From Clostridium sp. CAG:492 (GTDB taxonomy: Bacteria > Bacillota > Clostridia > TANB77 > CAG-508), in the NCBI GenBank assembly GCA_000434335.1, contig FR878273.1:47738-52738 (forward strand): DNA of 5,001 nucleotides, read 5' to 3'. The first letter of the stretch is position 1; every line of letters starts with the position of its first letter. Positions 1-5,001 of the stretch are shown piece after piece. Under the pieces are notes generated by a model. The model saw only the letters and a program-made list of their open reading frames with translations. It was not told the DNA's origin and did not search any database. A program made the translations under genes and the position numbers.

Positions 1-5
1 TTACA

Positions 6-848
6 TTATTCAAGTATTCCTTCAAATACTGTTGTTGCTGGTCCTGTCATATATATATGATTGTCTTTTTTATTCCATTCAATAAATAAATTTCCTCCTA
101 ATAATGCTACTGTACATTTTTTATTTATATAATCATTTAAATTACAAGCAACAACAGACGCACATGCTCCTGTTCCACAAGCTAAAGTTTCACCAGCACC
201 TCTTTCCCATACTCTCATTTTTATTTTATTTTTATCTATAAGTTCAATAAATTCAATATTAGCTCTTTTAGGAAAATGTTCATCATGTTCTAATATTGGT
301 CCATATTTTTCAATTTCAAAATTATCTATATTATCAATAATTGTTACTGCATGTGGATTTCCCATTGATACACATGTAAATTTAAATTCTTTATCATTGG
401 CTTTTATTTTTAAATTCTTTACTATTTTTTCTTCTGATATGACAGGTATTTTTTGTGGATTTAGTATTGGTTCTCCCATATCAACTTGAACAGTTTTTAC
501 CTTATTATTTTCTATATTAAACTTTAGTGTTTTTATTCCAGCCAAAGTTTCTACTGTAATACTTTCTTTATTTGTAAGACCTTTGTCATATACAAATTTT
601 CCTACACATCGTATTCCATTACCACACATTTCCGCTTCACTACCATCATAGTTAAACATTCTCATTTTAAAATCTGCAACTTTACTGTCACATATTAAAA
701 TTAATCCATCTGAACCAATTCCAAAATGTCTGTTGCTGACAAATTTAGCTAGGTCTGATTCATTTTCTATTTTTTGCCCAGTTTTAGCTGTTGCATCAAT
801 ATACACATAATCATTTCCTAGTCCATGCATTTTTGTAAATTTTATCAT
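6..848 (-). CDS. dapF: Diaminopimelate epimerase (complete, 280 aa)
   Basis: DapF is a cytoplasmic, cofactor-independent epimerase that converts LL-diaminopimelate to meso-diaminopimelate, the precursor of lysine and of the peptidoglycan cross-link residue. Visible family marks, numbered from the start chosen here, are the N-terminal FTKMHGLGND (4-13), the first catalytic cysteine in MCGNGIRC (Cys75) and the second in ACGTGACAS (Cys224), preceded by ERGAGET (215-221). The substrate-binding stretch MGNPHAV (162-168) is also present. Both halves of the two-lobed fold are intact and 280 aa is normal for the family. An in-frame ATG six codons upstream (866) is rejected as the start, because its first codons (ATGAAAGGTGG) are themselves the ribosome binding site for the ATG at 848, and family proteins begin close to the FTKMHGLGND motif. 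The gene has its own promoter behind a terminator, so it starts a new transcription unit. Only five bases follow the stop, so any downstream operon partner or terminator lies outside the window. Identification is very secure. Confidence 0.97.
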   Translation of the reverse strand: MIKFTKMHGLGNDYVYIDATAKTGQKIENESDLAKFVSNRHFGIGSDGLILICDSKVADFKMRMFNYDGSEAEMCGNGIRCVGKFVYDKGLTNKESITVETLAGIKTLKFNIENNKVKTVQVDMGEPILNPQKIPVISEEKIVKNLKIKANDKEFKFTCVSMGNPHAVTIIDNIDNFEIEKYGPILEHDEHFPKRANIEFIELIDKNKIKMRVWERGAGETLACGTGACASVVACNLNDYINKKCTVALLGGNLFIEWNKKDNHIYMTGPATTVFEGILE

Positions 849-855
849 AATTTTT

Positions 856-862
856 CCACCTT
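856..862 (-). promoter_or_regulatory. dapF ribosome binding site (decides the start)
   Basis: The minus strand reads AAGGTGG followed by 7 nt and then ATG at 848. No Shine-Dalgarno sequence precedes the alternative ATG at 866, which overlaps this site. This fixes the dapF start at 848. Confidence 0.85.
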
Positions 863-880
863 TCATAAGGTACTAATGTT

Positions 881-907
881 AGATAAAATATAGTTATATT
901 TTTATCT
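881..907 (-). other. AT-rich stem-loop at the 5' end of the dapF transcript
   Basis: The arms AGATAAAAATATA and TATATTTTATCT (minus strand) are complementary apart from one bulged base, with only a very small loop. The structure begins at the predicted transcription start (about 907), so the dapF mRNA would open with a hairpin. Terminal 5' hairpins can protect mRNA from decay, but this one has almost no G-C pairs and may be only marginally stable. Seen directly: the inverted repeat. Inferred: any function. Confidence 0.4.
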
Positions 908-913
908 GACTGT

Positions 914-941
914 ATTATATCATTAAGTAACATTTTTTCGA
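914..941 (-). promoter_or_regulatory. Predicted dapF promoter
   Basis: The -10 is a perfect TATAAT (914-919 on the minus strand). The best -35 is TCGAAA (936-941) with a 16-nt spacer, and the predicted start is an A near 907, giving a leader of about 59 nt. An A6T6 tract (947-958) lies about 40-51 bp upstream of the start, where an UP element would sit. The -35 falls inside a perfect palindrome (933-952). The promoter lies just downstream of the terminator of the preceding gene, which supports an independent unit. Confidence 0.65.
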
Positions 942-952
942 TATCGAAAAAA
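933..952. promoter_or_regulatory. Perfect 20-bp palindrome over the dapF -35 (candidate operator)
   Basis: The sequence is T6-CGATATCG-A6, a perfect inverted repeat with no spacer. It covers the predicted dapF -35 (936-941) and abuts an A6T6 run that forms a second overlapping palindrome (946-959). The position would let a dimeric repressor block RNA polymerase. I do not recognise the CGATATCG core as the site of a named regulator, and it does not match the usual LexA, Rex, Fur or PurR boxes. Part of the symmetry could arise by chance from A/T runs flanking an 8-bp palindromic core. Confidence 0.45.
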
Positions 953-974
953 TTTTTTCCACATAAATCCAAAT

Positions 975-1038
975 AAAAAGAAACCCCTTTACAAACATAC
1001 AGTTTAATACTGCATTTGCAAAACTAAGGGTTTCTTTT
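975..1038 (-). terminator. Long-stem intrinsic terminator after the membrane-protein gene
   Basis: The outer stem pairs minus-strand AAAAGAAACCC (1038-1028) with GGGTTTCTTTT (986-976), 11 perfect pairs, and the downstream arm runs into a T-rich tract. Inside, a further imperfect stem (roughly 989-1024) closes on a 5-nt loop, so the whole 63 nt can form one long hairpin with small bulges. It lies 14 nt after the stop codon of the 1053-1682 gene and before the dapF promoter. The outer stem is also followed by T residues on the plus strand, so it could act both ways, but no plus-strand gene points at it. Confidence 0.85.
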
Positions 1039-1052
1039 AATTAATATTTTTA

Positions 1053-1682
1053 TTAATCTCCTTCTCCATCATACAATGTTACTTTTTCACCATTTTTAGA
1101 AATTTTTAACGCTAAATTTCCAGCTTCTTCTCGCCTCATTGTACCATTCCATTCTGTTCCATTTTCATCTGTAAATATAATATTAGTTCCATTTATTTTA
1201 TACGTTCCTTTAACTTCACTACTTGCTGTATAATGATCAAATAAATATGTACCGTCTTCATTTATTTGTATTTCTGTCATATCTGATTCATTTCTCCATA
1301 ATTTATAATAATCACTATTTTTCACTTCACTATTTTTTAATATTATATAACCATCTTCATCATACTTATTATAATTAACTTCTTCATTTTTTGTTTGATT
1401 TTCAGTAGATTTTGCGGTATTAGTTTGTGTTTCATTACTTTTACTATTATTTGTTGTGTTCGTATTTTTATTTTCATTTTTTTCATTAGTTGTATTTTCT
1501 AAAACATTATTGGAATTTTCTATATAATTTCCATCCTTTAAATTAGTAACTTCATTTTGTAGCTCTGATATTTTCTTATCTGAATCTTGTTTGTTCTTCA
1601 CTAATAAAAAACCTTCAAAAGTAATAAGACACACAATTAATATTCCTACTATAATTAAAATAATTTTAGTTGATTTTTTCAT
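1053..1682 (-). CDS. Membrane-anchored extracytoplasmic protein, function unknown (209 aa)
   Basis: I do not recognise a named family. The protein starts with a basic MKK and a hydrophobic segment (about 7-28), followed by Lys-rich residues and a short heptad-like helix (about 32-50, ISELQNEVTNL) that may be a coiled coil. A low-complexity linker (about 51-103) is dominated by Asn, Thr, Glu, Lys and Ser. The C-terminal 100 residues look folded and beta-rich, with alternating hydrophobics, Asp/Asn-Gly turns (NEDGTYLF, 141-148; KINGTNIIF, 162-170) and Trp129 and Trp178. The likely topology is a type II anchor with linker and domain outside the cell. A cysteine sits in the hydrophobic stretch (Cys18), but it is preceded by Val and the hydrophobic segment continues past it, so it is not a lipobox. 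The start is supported by AGAGGAG 6 nt upstream. Its own promoter and terminator make it monocistronic, though guaA readthrough is possible. The C-terminal pattern recalls small lipocalin-like domains, but that is only an impression. Confidence 0.85.
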   Translation of the reverse strand: MKKSTKIILIIVGILIVCLITFEGFLLVKNKQDSDKKISELQNEVTNLKDGNYIENSNNVLENTTNEKNENKNTNTTNNSKSNETQTNTAKSTENQTKNEEVNYNKYDEDGYIILKNSEVKNSDYYKLWRNESDMTEIQINEDGTYLFDHYTASSEVKGTYKINGTNIIFTDENGTEWNGTMRREEAGNLALKISKNGEKVTLYDGEGD

Positions 1683-1712
1683 AAAATTCTCCTCTCATCA
1701 AAATTCATATAT

Positions 1713-1740
1713 ATTATATATCAAAAAATAAACTTTTCAA
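1713..1740 (-). promoter_or_regulatory. Predicted promoter of the membrane-protein gene
   Basis: The minus strand carries TTGAAA (1735-1740), a 16-nt A/T-rich spacer and a perfect TATAAT (1713-1718). The start is predicted near 1705-1706, giving a leader of only about 24 nt that holds the AGAGGAG ribosome binding site (1689-1695). It lies wholly in the 95-bp gap after guaA. Confidence 0.7.
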
Positions 1741-1752
1741 TATACAACAAGA

Positions 1753-1779
1753 ATAAATTTTATATATTCAAATTTTATT
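1753..1779 (-). other. Weak AT-only hairpin after guaA
   Basis: Starting within the guaA stop codon, AATAAAATTT and AAAATTTATT (minus strand) pair at 9 of 10 positions around an 8-nt loop. There are no G-C pairs and no U-run directly after it, so it is a poor terminator. It is the only structure I find between guaA and the next promoter. Confidence 0.25.
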
Positions 1780-3313
1780 ATTCCCATTCTATTGTTGCTG
1801 GTGGCTTTCCGGTTATATCGTATACCACTCGATTTACATGTTTTACTTCGTTTACTATTCTTGATGATACTATTTCTAATATTTCGTATGGTATTTTTGT
1901 CCATTCTGCAGTCATAAAATCTGATGTTGTTACTGCTCTTAGTGCTATTGTGTAGTCATATGTTCTTTCATCTCCCATTACTCCTACACTTTTTATGTTT
2001 GTTAATACTGCAAAATATTGGTTTATCTTTCTGTCCCATCCTGCTTTTGCTACTTCTTCTCTGAATATTGAATCAGCATCTTTTAATATATCTAATTTAT
2101 TTTCTGTTATATCACCTATTACACGAATTGCAAGCCCTGGTCCTGGAAATGGTTGACGATATACTAAAAATTCTGGTAATCCTAGTTCTAATCCAACTTT
2201 TCTTACTTCATCTTTAAACAAGTCTCTTAAAGGCTCTACTATTTCTTTGAAGTCAACATAGTCTGGTAATCCTCCTACATTATGATGGCTTTTTATTTTA
2301 GCTCCTGCTCCTAATCCACTTTCTATTACATCTGGATATATTGTTCCTTGTACAAGATAATCAACAGTTCCTATTTTTTTAGCTTCTTCTTCAAATACTC
2401 TAATAAATTCTTCTCCTATTATTTTTCTTTTTTGCTCTGGATCTGTTATTCCTTTTAATTTATTCAAAAATCTCTCTTTAGCATCTACTTTTATAAAATT
2501 AACATCAAAATTTTTTGTAAATACTTGCTCTACTTCTTCTGCTTCATTTTTTCTTAACAATCCATGGTCTACAAATATACATGTTAAATTTTTTCCTATT
2601 GCTTTATTTATTAATGCTGCTGCTACTGATGAATCAACACCACCAGAAAGAGCACATAATGCCTTTTTATCTCCTATTTTTTGTTTTAATGCTGTAACTG
2701 TTTCCTCTGCAAAAGAGCTCATTTTCCAATTTCCAGAGCAACCACAAATATTATAAACAAAGTTTTTTATAATTTCTGTTCCATTGTTTGTATGATTAAC
2801 TTCTGGATGAAATTGAATTCCATAAAAATTCTTTTTAGTATTTTGCATTGCTGCATTTGGGCAATGATCTGTTGAACCTATATTTTCAAATCCTTCTGGA
2901 AGATTTTCTACAAAATCTGTATGACTCATTAAGCAATCATTTTTATCTTCAAATCCTTTGAATAATTTAGAGCTATTATTTATATTTACAGATGTAACAC
3001 CATATTCTCTTTTATCAGCTTTTTGGACTTTACCACCAAGCATATGTGTCATAAGTTGCATTCCATAGCAGATTCCTAAAACTGGTATTTCTAAATTAAA
3101 TATTTCTTTACTACATTTTGGTGCATTTTCTGCATATACACTTGCAGGTCCGCCTGTAAAAATTATTCCCTTTGGATTTTTTTGTTTTATTTTTTCAATT
3201 GATGTACTAAATGGTACTATTTCTGAATATACATTGCATTCACGCACACGTCTTGCTATTAACTGATTATATTGACCGTAAAAATCAATTATTAGTATTA
3301 ATTCTTTATCCAT
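1778..3313 (-). CDS. guaA: GMP synthase, glutamine-hydrolysing (complete, 511 aa)
   Basis: GuaA aminates XMP to GMP using ATP and ammonia from glutamine; it is cytoplasmic and catalyses the last step of GMP synthesis. The class I glutamine amidotransferase domain (about 4-190) has its full triad: Cys82 in GICYGMQ, and His169 and Glu171 in FHPEV. The ATP pyrophosphatase domain (about 197-390) carries the PP-loop SGGVDSS (223-229), followed by IFVDHGLLRKNE (246-257) and VQGTIYPDVIES (321-332). The C-terminal dimerisation domain contains RQPFPGPGLAIRV (386-398) and ends in the family-typical TIEWE. Length is normal. In the conserved N-terminal motif, usually DFG(G/S)QY, this protein has DFYGQY (10-15), with Tyr at a normally Gly position. 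The start ATG has GAAAGGA 8 nt upstream, weaker than the guaB site. It follows guaB by 56 bp with no terminator or strong promoter between, so the two are probably cotranscribed and act in sequence. Confidence 0.98.
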   Translation of the reverse strand: MDKELILIIDFYGQYNQLIARRVRECNVYSEIVPFSTSIEKIKQKNPKGIIFTGGPASVYAENAPKCSKEIFNLEIPVLGICYGMQLMTHMLGGKVQKADKREYGVTSVNINNSSKLFKGFEDKNDCLMSHTDFVENLPEGFENIGSTDHCPNAAMQNTKKNFYGIQFHPEVNHTNNGTEIIKNFVYNICGCSGNWKMSSFAEETVTALKQKIGDKKALCALSGGVDSSVAAALINKAIGKNLTCIFVDHGLLRKNEAEEVEQVFTKNFDVNFIKVDAKERFLNKLKGITDPEQKRKIIGEEFIRVFEEEAKKIGTVDYLVQGTIYPDVIESGLGAGAKIKSHHNVGGLPDYVDFKEIVEPLRDLFKDEVRKVGLELGLPEFLVYRQPFPGPGLAIRVIGDITENKLDILKDADSIFREEVAKAGWDRKINQYFAVLTNIKSVGVMGDERTYDYTIALRAVTTSDFMTAEWTKIPYEILEIVSSRIVNEVKHVNRVVYDITGKPPATIEWE

Positions 3314-3350
3314 TATAAAATTCCTTTCTATTTTTTTAACAAATATATGT

Positions 3351-3369
3351 ATCTATTATTTATATAGAT
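3351..3369 (-). other. Small hairpin in the guaB-guaA gap
   Basis: A perfect 6-bp inverted repeat (ATCTAT/ATAGAT) with a 7-nt loop abuts the guaB stop codon. It is too short and AT-rich to be a convincing terminator, and the T-run that would follow is absent, which agrees with guaB-guaA cotranscription. It might mark an mRNA processing site, but nothing here proves that. Confidence 0.25.
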
Positions 3370-4878
3370 TTAATTTTGTGTTTCCACTTCTTTTAGCATT
3401 ACATCGTGTGCACTTCCCTCTTTTATACTGATGTTAGATACTAAAGTTAATCTTGCTTTTTCGTGGAATTCTGGTATTGAAATTGAACCACAATTACACA
3501 TTGTTGATTTTATTTTTGCTACTGTAATTGCCAAATTATCTTTTAAAGGTCCTGCATATGGAATATATGAATCTACACCTTCTTCAAATGATAACTTATT
3601 TTTTCCTGCTTCACCTAAATCATATCTTTGCCAATTACGAGCTCTATTTGAACCTTCTCCCCAGTATTCTTTTACAATATTTCCACCTATTTTAACTTTT
3701 CTAGTTGGACTTTCATCAAAACGAGCAAAATATCTACCCATCATAACAAAATCAGCACCCATTGCTAATGATAAAGTTATGTGATAATCATGCACAATTC
3801 CACCATCTGAACATATTGGAATATATATACCTGTTCTTTCATAATACTCATCTCTAGCTTCTACTACATCTAATAAAGCACTTGCTTGTCCACGACCAAT
3901 TCCCTTTGTCTCACGAGTGATACAAATTGAACCTCCTCCAACTCCAACTTTTATGAAGTCAGCTCCAGCTTCTGCTAAGTAATAAAATCCCTCTTTATCA
4001 ACAACATTTCCTGCTCCAATTTTTACATCATCGCCATAATGTGCTCTTACCCAATCTATTGTATTTTTTTGCCAAACTGAATATCCATCTGATGAATCCA
4101 TACATAATAAATCCACTCCAGCTTCAACTAATGCTGGTATTCTTTGTTCATAATCTCTTGTATTGATTCCTGCACCTACTATATATCTTTTATTTTCATC
4201 TAATAAAGAATTAGGATTATTTTTTCTTTCTTCATAATCTTTTCTAAATACTAAATGCTCTAAATTATCATTTTCATCTAATATTGGTAAACAACTAATT
4301 TTATTTTCCCAAATAATATCATTTGCTTCTGCTAAACTTATACCTTTTTTAGCACAAACTATTTTTGATCTTGGAGTCATATATTTATCTATTGGATCAT
4401 CTAAATTTGCTCTTGAAATTCTATAATCTTTATCTGTAACAAGACCTAAAAACTTTCCATTACTTGTTCCATCTTCTGTGATTGTTACTGTTGAATGACC
4501 TGTTCTTTCTACTAATTCTATTACATCTTTTAATGTTGTTCCACTTTTTACATTTGAATCACTATCAATAAATCCAGCTTTATGTTTTTTTACACGTCTT
4601 ACCATTTCAGCTTCTGCTTCAATTGATTGTGAACCAAAAATAAAAGAACATCCACCTTCGCGCGCCAAAGCAATAGCCATTTTTTCTCCTGAAACGGCTT
4701 GCATTATAGCAGACACAAACGGGATGTTCTCTGAATATTTAGGTTCTTCTCCTTTTTTAAATTTTACAAGTGGTGTTTTTAAACTTACATTTGTTGGTAT
4801 ACATCTTTCATCTGTTAAATTTGGTAATAATAAGTATTCGTTAAATGTTCTTGATACATCTTTTAGTACTTTTGCCAT
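3370..4878 (-). CDS. guaB: IMP dehydrogenase, Tritrichomonas-like subfamily (502 aa)
   Basis: GuaB oxidises IMP to XMP with NAD+, the committed step to guanine nucleotides, and forms cytoplasmic tetramers of TIM barrels. The N-terminal barrel part (about 10-105) is followed by two CBS repeats (about 108-222) and the rest of the barrel. Active-site marks are Asp261 in CMDSSDG, GAGNVV (288-293), the catalytic loop GGGSICITR (314-322) with Cys319, Asp358 in CSDGG, the flap EYWGEGSNRARNWQRYD (404-420) with the Arg418-Tyr419 dyad, and FEEGVDSYIPYAG (431-443). The catalytic loop differs from the common bacterial GPGSICTTR form. Together with a start like MAKxxxxxxxTFNEYLL, it matches the subfamily I know from the protist Tritrichomonas foetus and from gut Firmicutes. 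AGGAGG stands 9 nt before the ATG. The gene leads the guaB-guaA operon. Function is very secure; the subfamily assignment is from memory of family sequences. Confidence 0.97.
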   Translation of the reverse strand: MAKVLKDVSRTFNEYLLLPNLTDERCIPTNVSLKTPLVKFKKGEEPKYSENIPFVSAIMQAVSGEKMAIALAREGGCSFIFGSQSIEAEAEMVRRVKKHKAGFIDSDSNVKSGTTLKDVIELVERTGHSTVTITEDGTSNGKFLGLVTDKDYRISRANLDDPIDKYMTPRSKIVCAKKGISLAEANDIIWENKISCLPILDENDNLEHLVFRKDYEERKNNPNSLLDENKRYIVGAGINTRDYEQRIPALVEAGVDLLCMDSSDGYSVWQKNTIDWVRAHYGDDVKIGAGNVVDKEGFYYLAEAGADFIKVGVGGGSICITRETKGIGRGQASALLDVVEARDEYYERTGIYIPICSDGGIVHDYHITLSLAMGADFVMMGRYFARFDESPTRKVKIGGNIVKEYWGEGSNRARNWQRYDLGEAGKNKLSFEEGVDSYIPYAGPLKDNLAITVAKIKSTMCNCGSISIPEFHEKARLTLVSNISIKEGSAHDVMLKEVETQN

Positions 4879-4887
4879 TCTAAAATT

Positions 4888-4893
4888 CCTCCT
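4888..4893 (-). promoter_or_regulatory. guaB ribosome binding site
   Basis: A consensus AGGAGG stands 9 nt before the guaB ATG, 11 nt downstream of the leader hairpin. It remains outside the stem, so the hairpin as drawn does not hide it. Confidence 0.85.
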
Positions 4894-4904
4894 TTTATTA
4901 AATT

Positions 4905-4938
4905 AAATAGGACTTGATATATTCCTCAAGTCCTATTT
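4905..4938. other. Perfect 13-bp hairpin in the guaB leader
   Basis: The arms AAATAGGACTTGA and TCAAGTCCTATTT are exact complements around an 8-nt loop (GGAATATA in the mRNA sense). The stem begins about 7 nt from the predicted transcription start, between promoter and ribosome binding site. In the mRNA direction it is followed only by UAAUUUAAU-type sequence, so it is a weak attenuator at best and may be a 5' stabilising stem or a protein-binding site. In the plus direction it is followed by GGTTAG and seven T's, which would make a fair terminator for rightward (antisense) transcription. The structure is certain; the role is not. Confidence 0.75.
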
Positions 4939-4951
4939 GGTTAGTTTTTTT

Positions 4952-4980
4952 ATTATATCTAATATTAAATAAAAAATCAA
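4952..4980 (-). promoter_or_regulatory. Predicted guaB-guaA promoter
   Basis: The minus strand has TTGATT (4975-4980), a 17-nt A/T spacer and a perfect TATAAT (4952-4957), preceded by a T-rich segment. Seven A's (4951-4945) follow the -10 directly, so transcription should start within or at the end of an A-run near 4945. The leader is about 67 nt, too short for a purine riboswitch plus expression platform, and I see no such motif. Confidence 0.8.
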
Positions 4981-5001
4981 TACATATATTATTTTTTTCA
5001 A

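Noticed and set aside
1622..1640. Possible lipoprotein signal in the 1053-1682 protein (Cys18)
   Set aside because: The residue before Cys is Val instead of Gly/Ala/Ser, and the hydrophobic segment continues about ten residues past it. A plain signal anchor fits better.
1681..1708. Nine-codon upstream frame (ATG at 1708) whose TGA overlaps the start of the membrane-protein gene
   Set aside because: Its ATG coincides with the predicted transcription start and has no Shine-Dalgarno sequence. It simply reads through the downstream ribosome binding site.
3431..3784. 117-codon plus-strand open frame inside guaB
   Set aside because: It is antisense to well-conserved guaB codons, has no ribosome binding site or recognisable protein features, and is explained as a shadow of that gene.
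4724..4906. 60-codon plus-strand open frame over the guaB start
   Set aside because: It is antisense to the guaB N-terminus and runs through its ribosome binding site, with no supporting start signal or protein similarity.
4879..4951. Guanine/purine riboswitch upstream of guaB
   Set aside because: The leader is only about 67 nt and has a single simple stem-loop. The three-way junction and conserved loop motifs of purine riboswitches are absent.

Overview
This AT-rich window carries four complete genes, all on the minus strand. It most likely comes from a chromosome of a low-GC Gram-positive of the Clostridia type (Bacillota). The grounds are the AT-dominated codons, strong GGAGG-type ribosome binding sites, TATAAT promoters separated by A/T-only spacers, U-tract terminators, and protein sequences that resemble those of gut Clostridia. 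I see no mobile element, CRISPR array, tRNA or rRNA.

In transcription order (right to left): a near-consensus promoter (4952-4980) and a short leader with a perfect 13-bp hairpin (4905-4938) drive guaB (IMP dehydrogenase, 3370-4878). After a 56-bp gap comes guaA (GMP synthase, 1778-3313). Together they convert IMP to XMP to GMP, so this is a complete guanine-nucleotide branch operon. The leader is too short for a purine riboswitch and shows none of its motifs. The next gene (1053-1682) has its own promoter and encodes an unrecognised single-span membrane-anchored extracytoplasmic protein with an Asn/Thr-rich linker. A long hairpin terminator (975-1038) closes that unit. Finally dapF (diaminopimelate epimerase, 6-848; lysine and peptidoglycan synthesis) starts from its own promoter, whose -35 lies inside a perfect 20-bp palindrome.

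The genes are housekeeping, and no undescribed multi-gene system is evident. The points most worth a second look are: the IMP dehydrogenase belongs to the Tritrichomonas foetus-like subfamily, down to the same residue numbers at the active site; the palindrome and A6T6 tract at the dapF promoter; the A-run start and 5' hairpin of the guaBA transcript; the strand-asymmetric terminator; and an unusual Tyr in the GuaA N-terminal motif.
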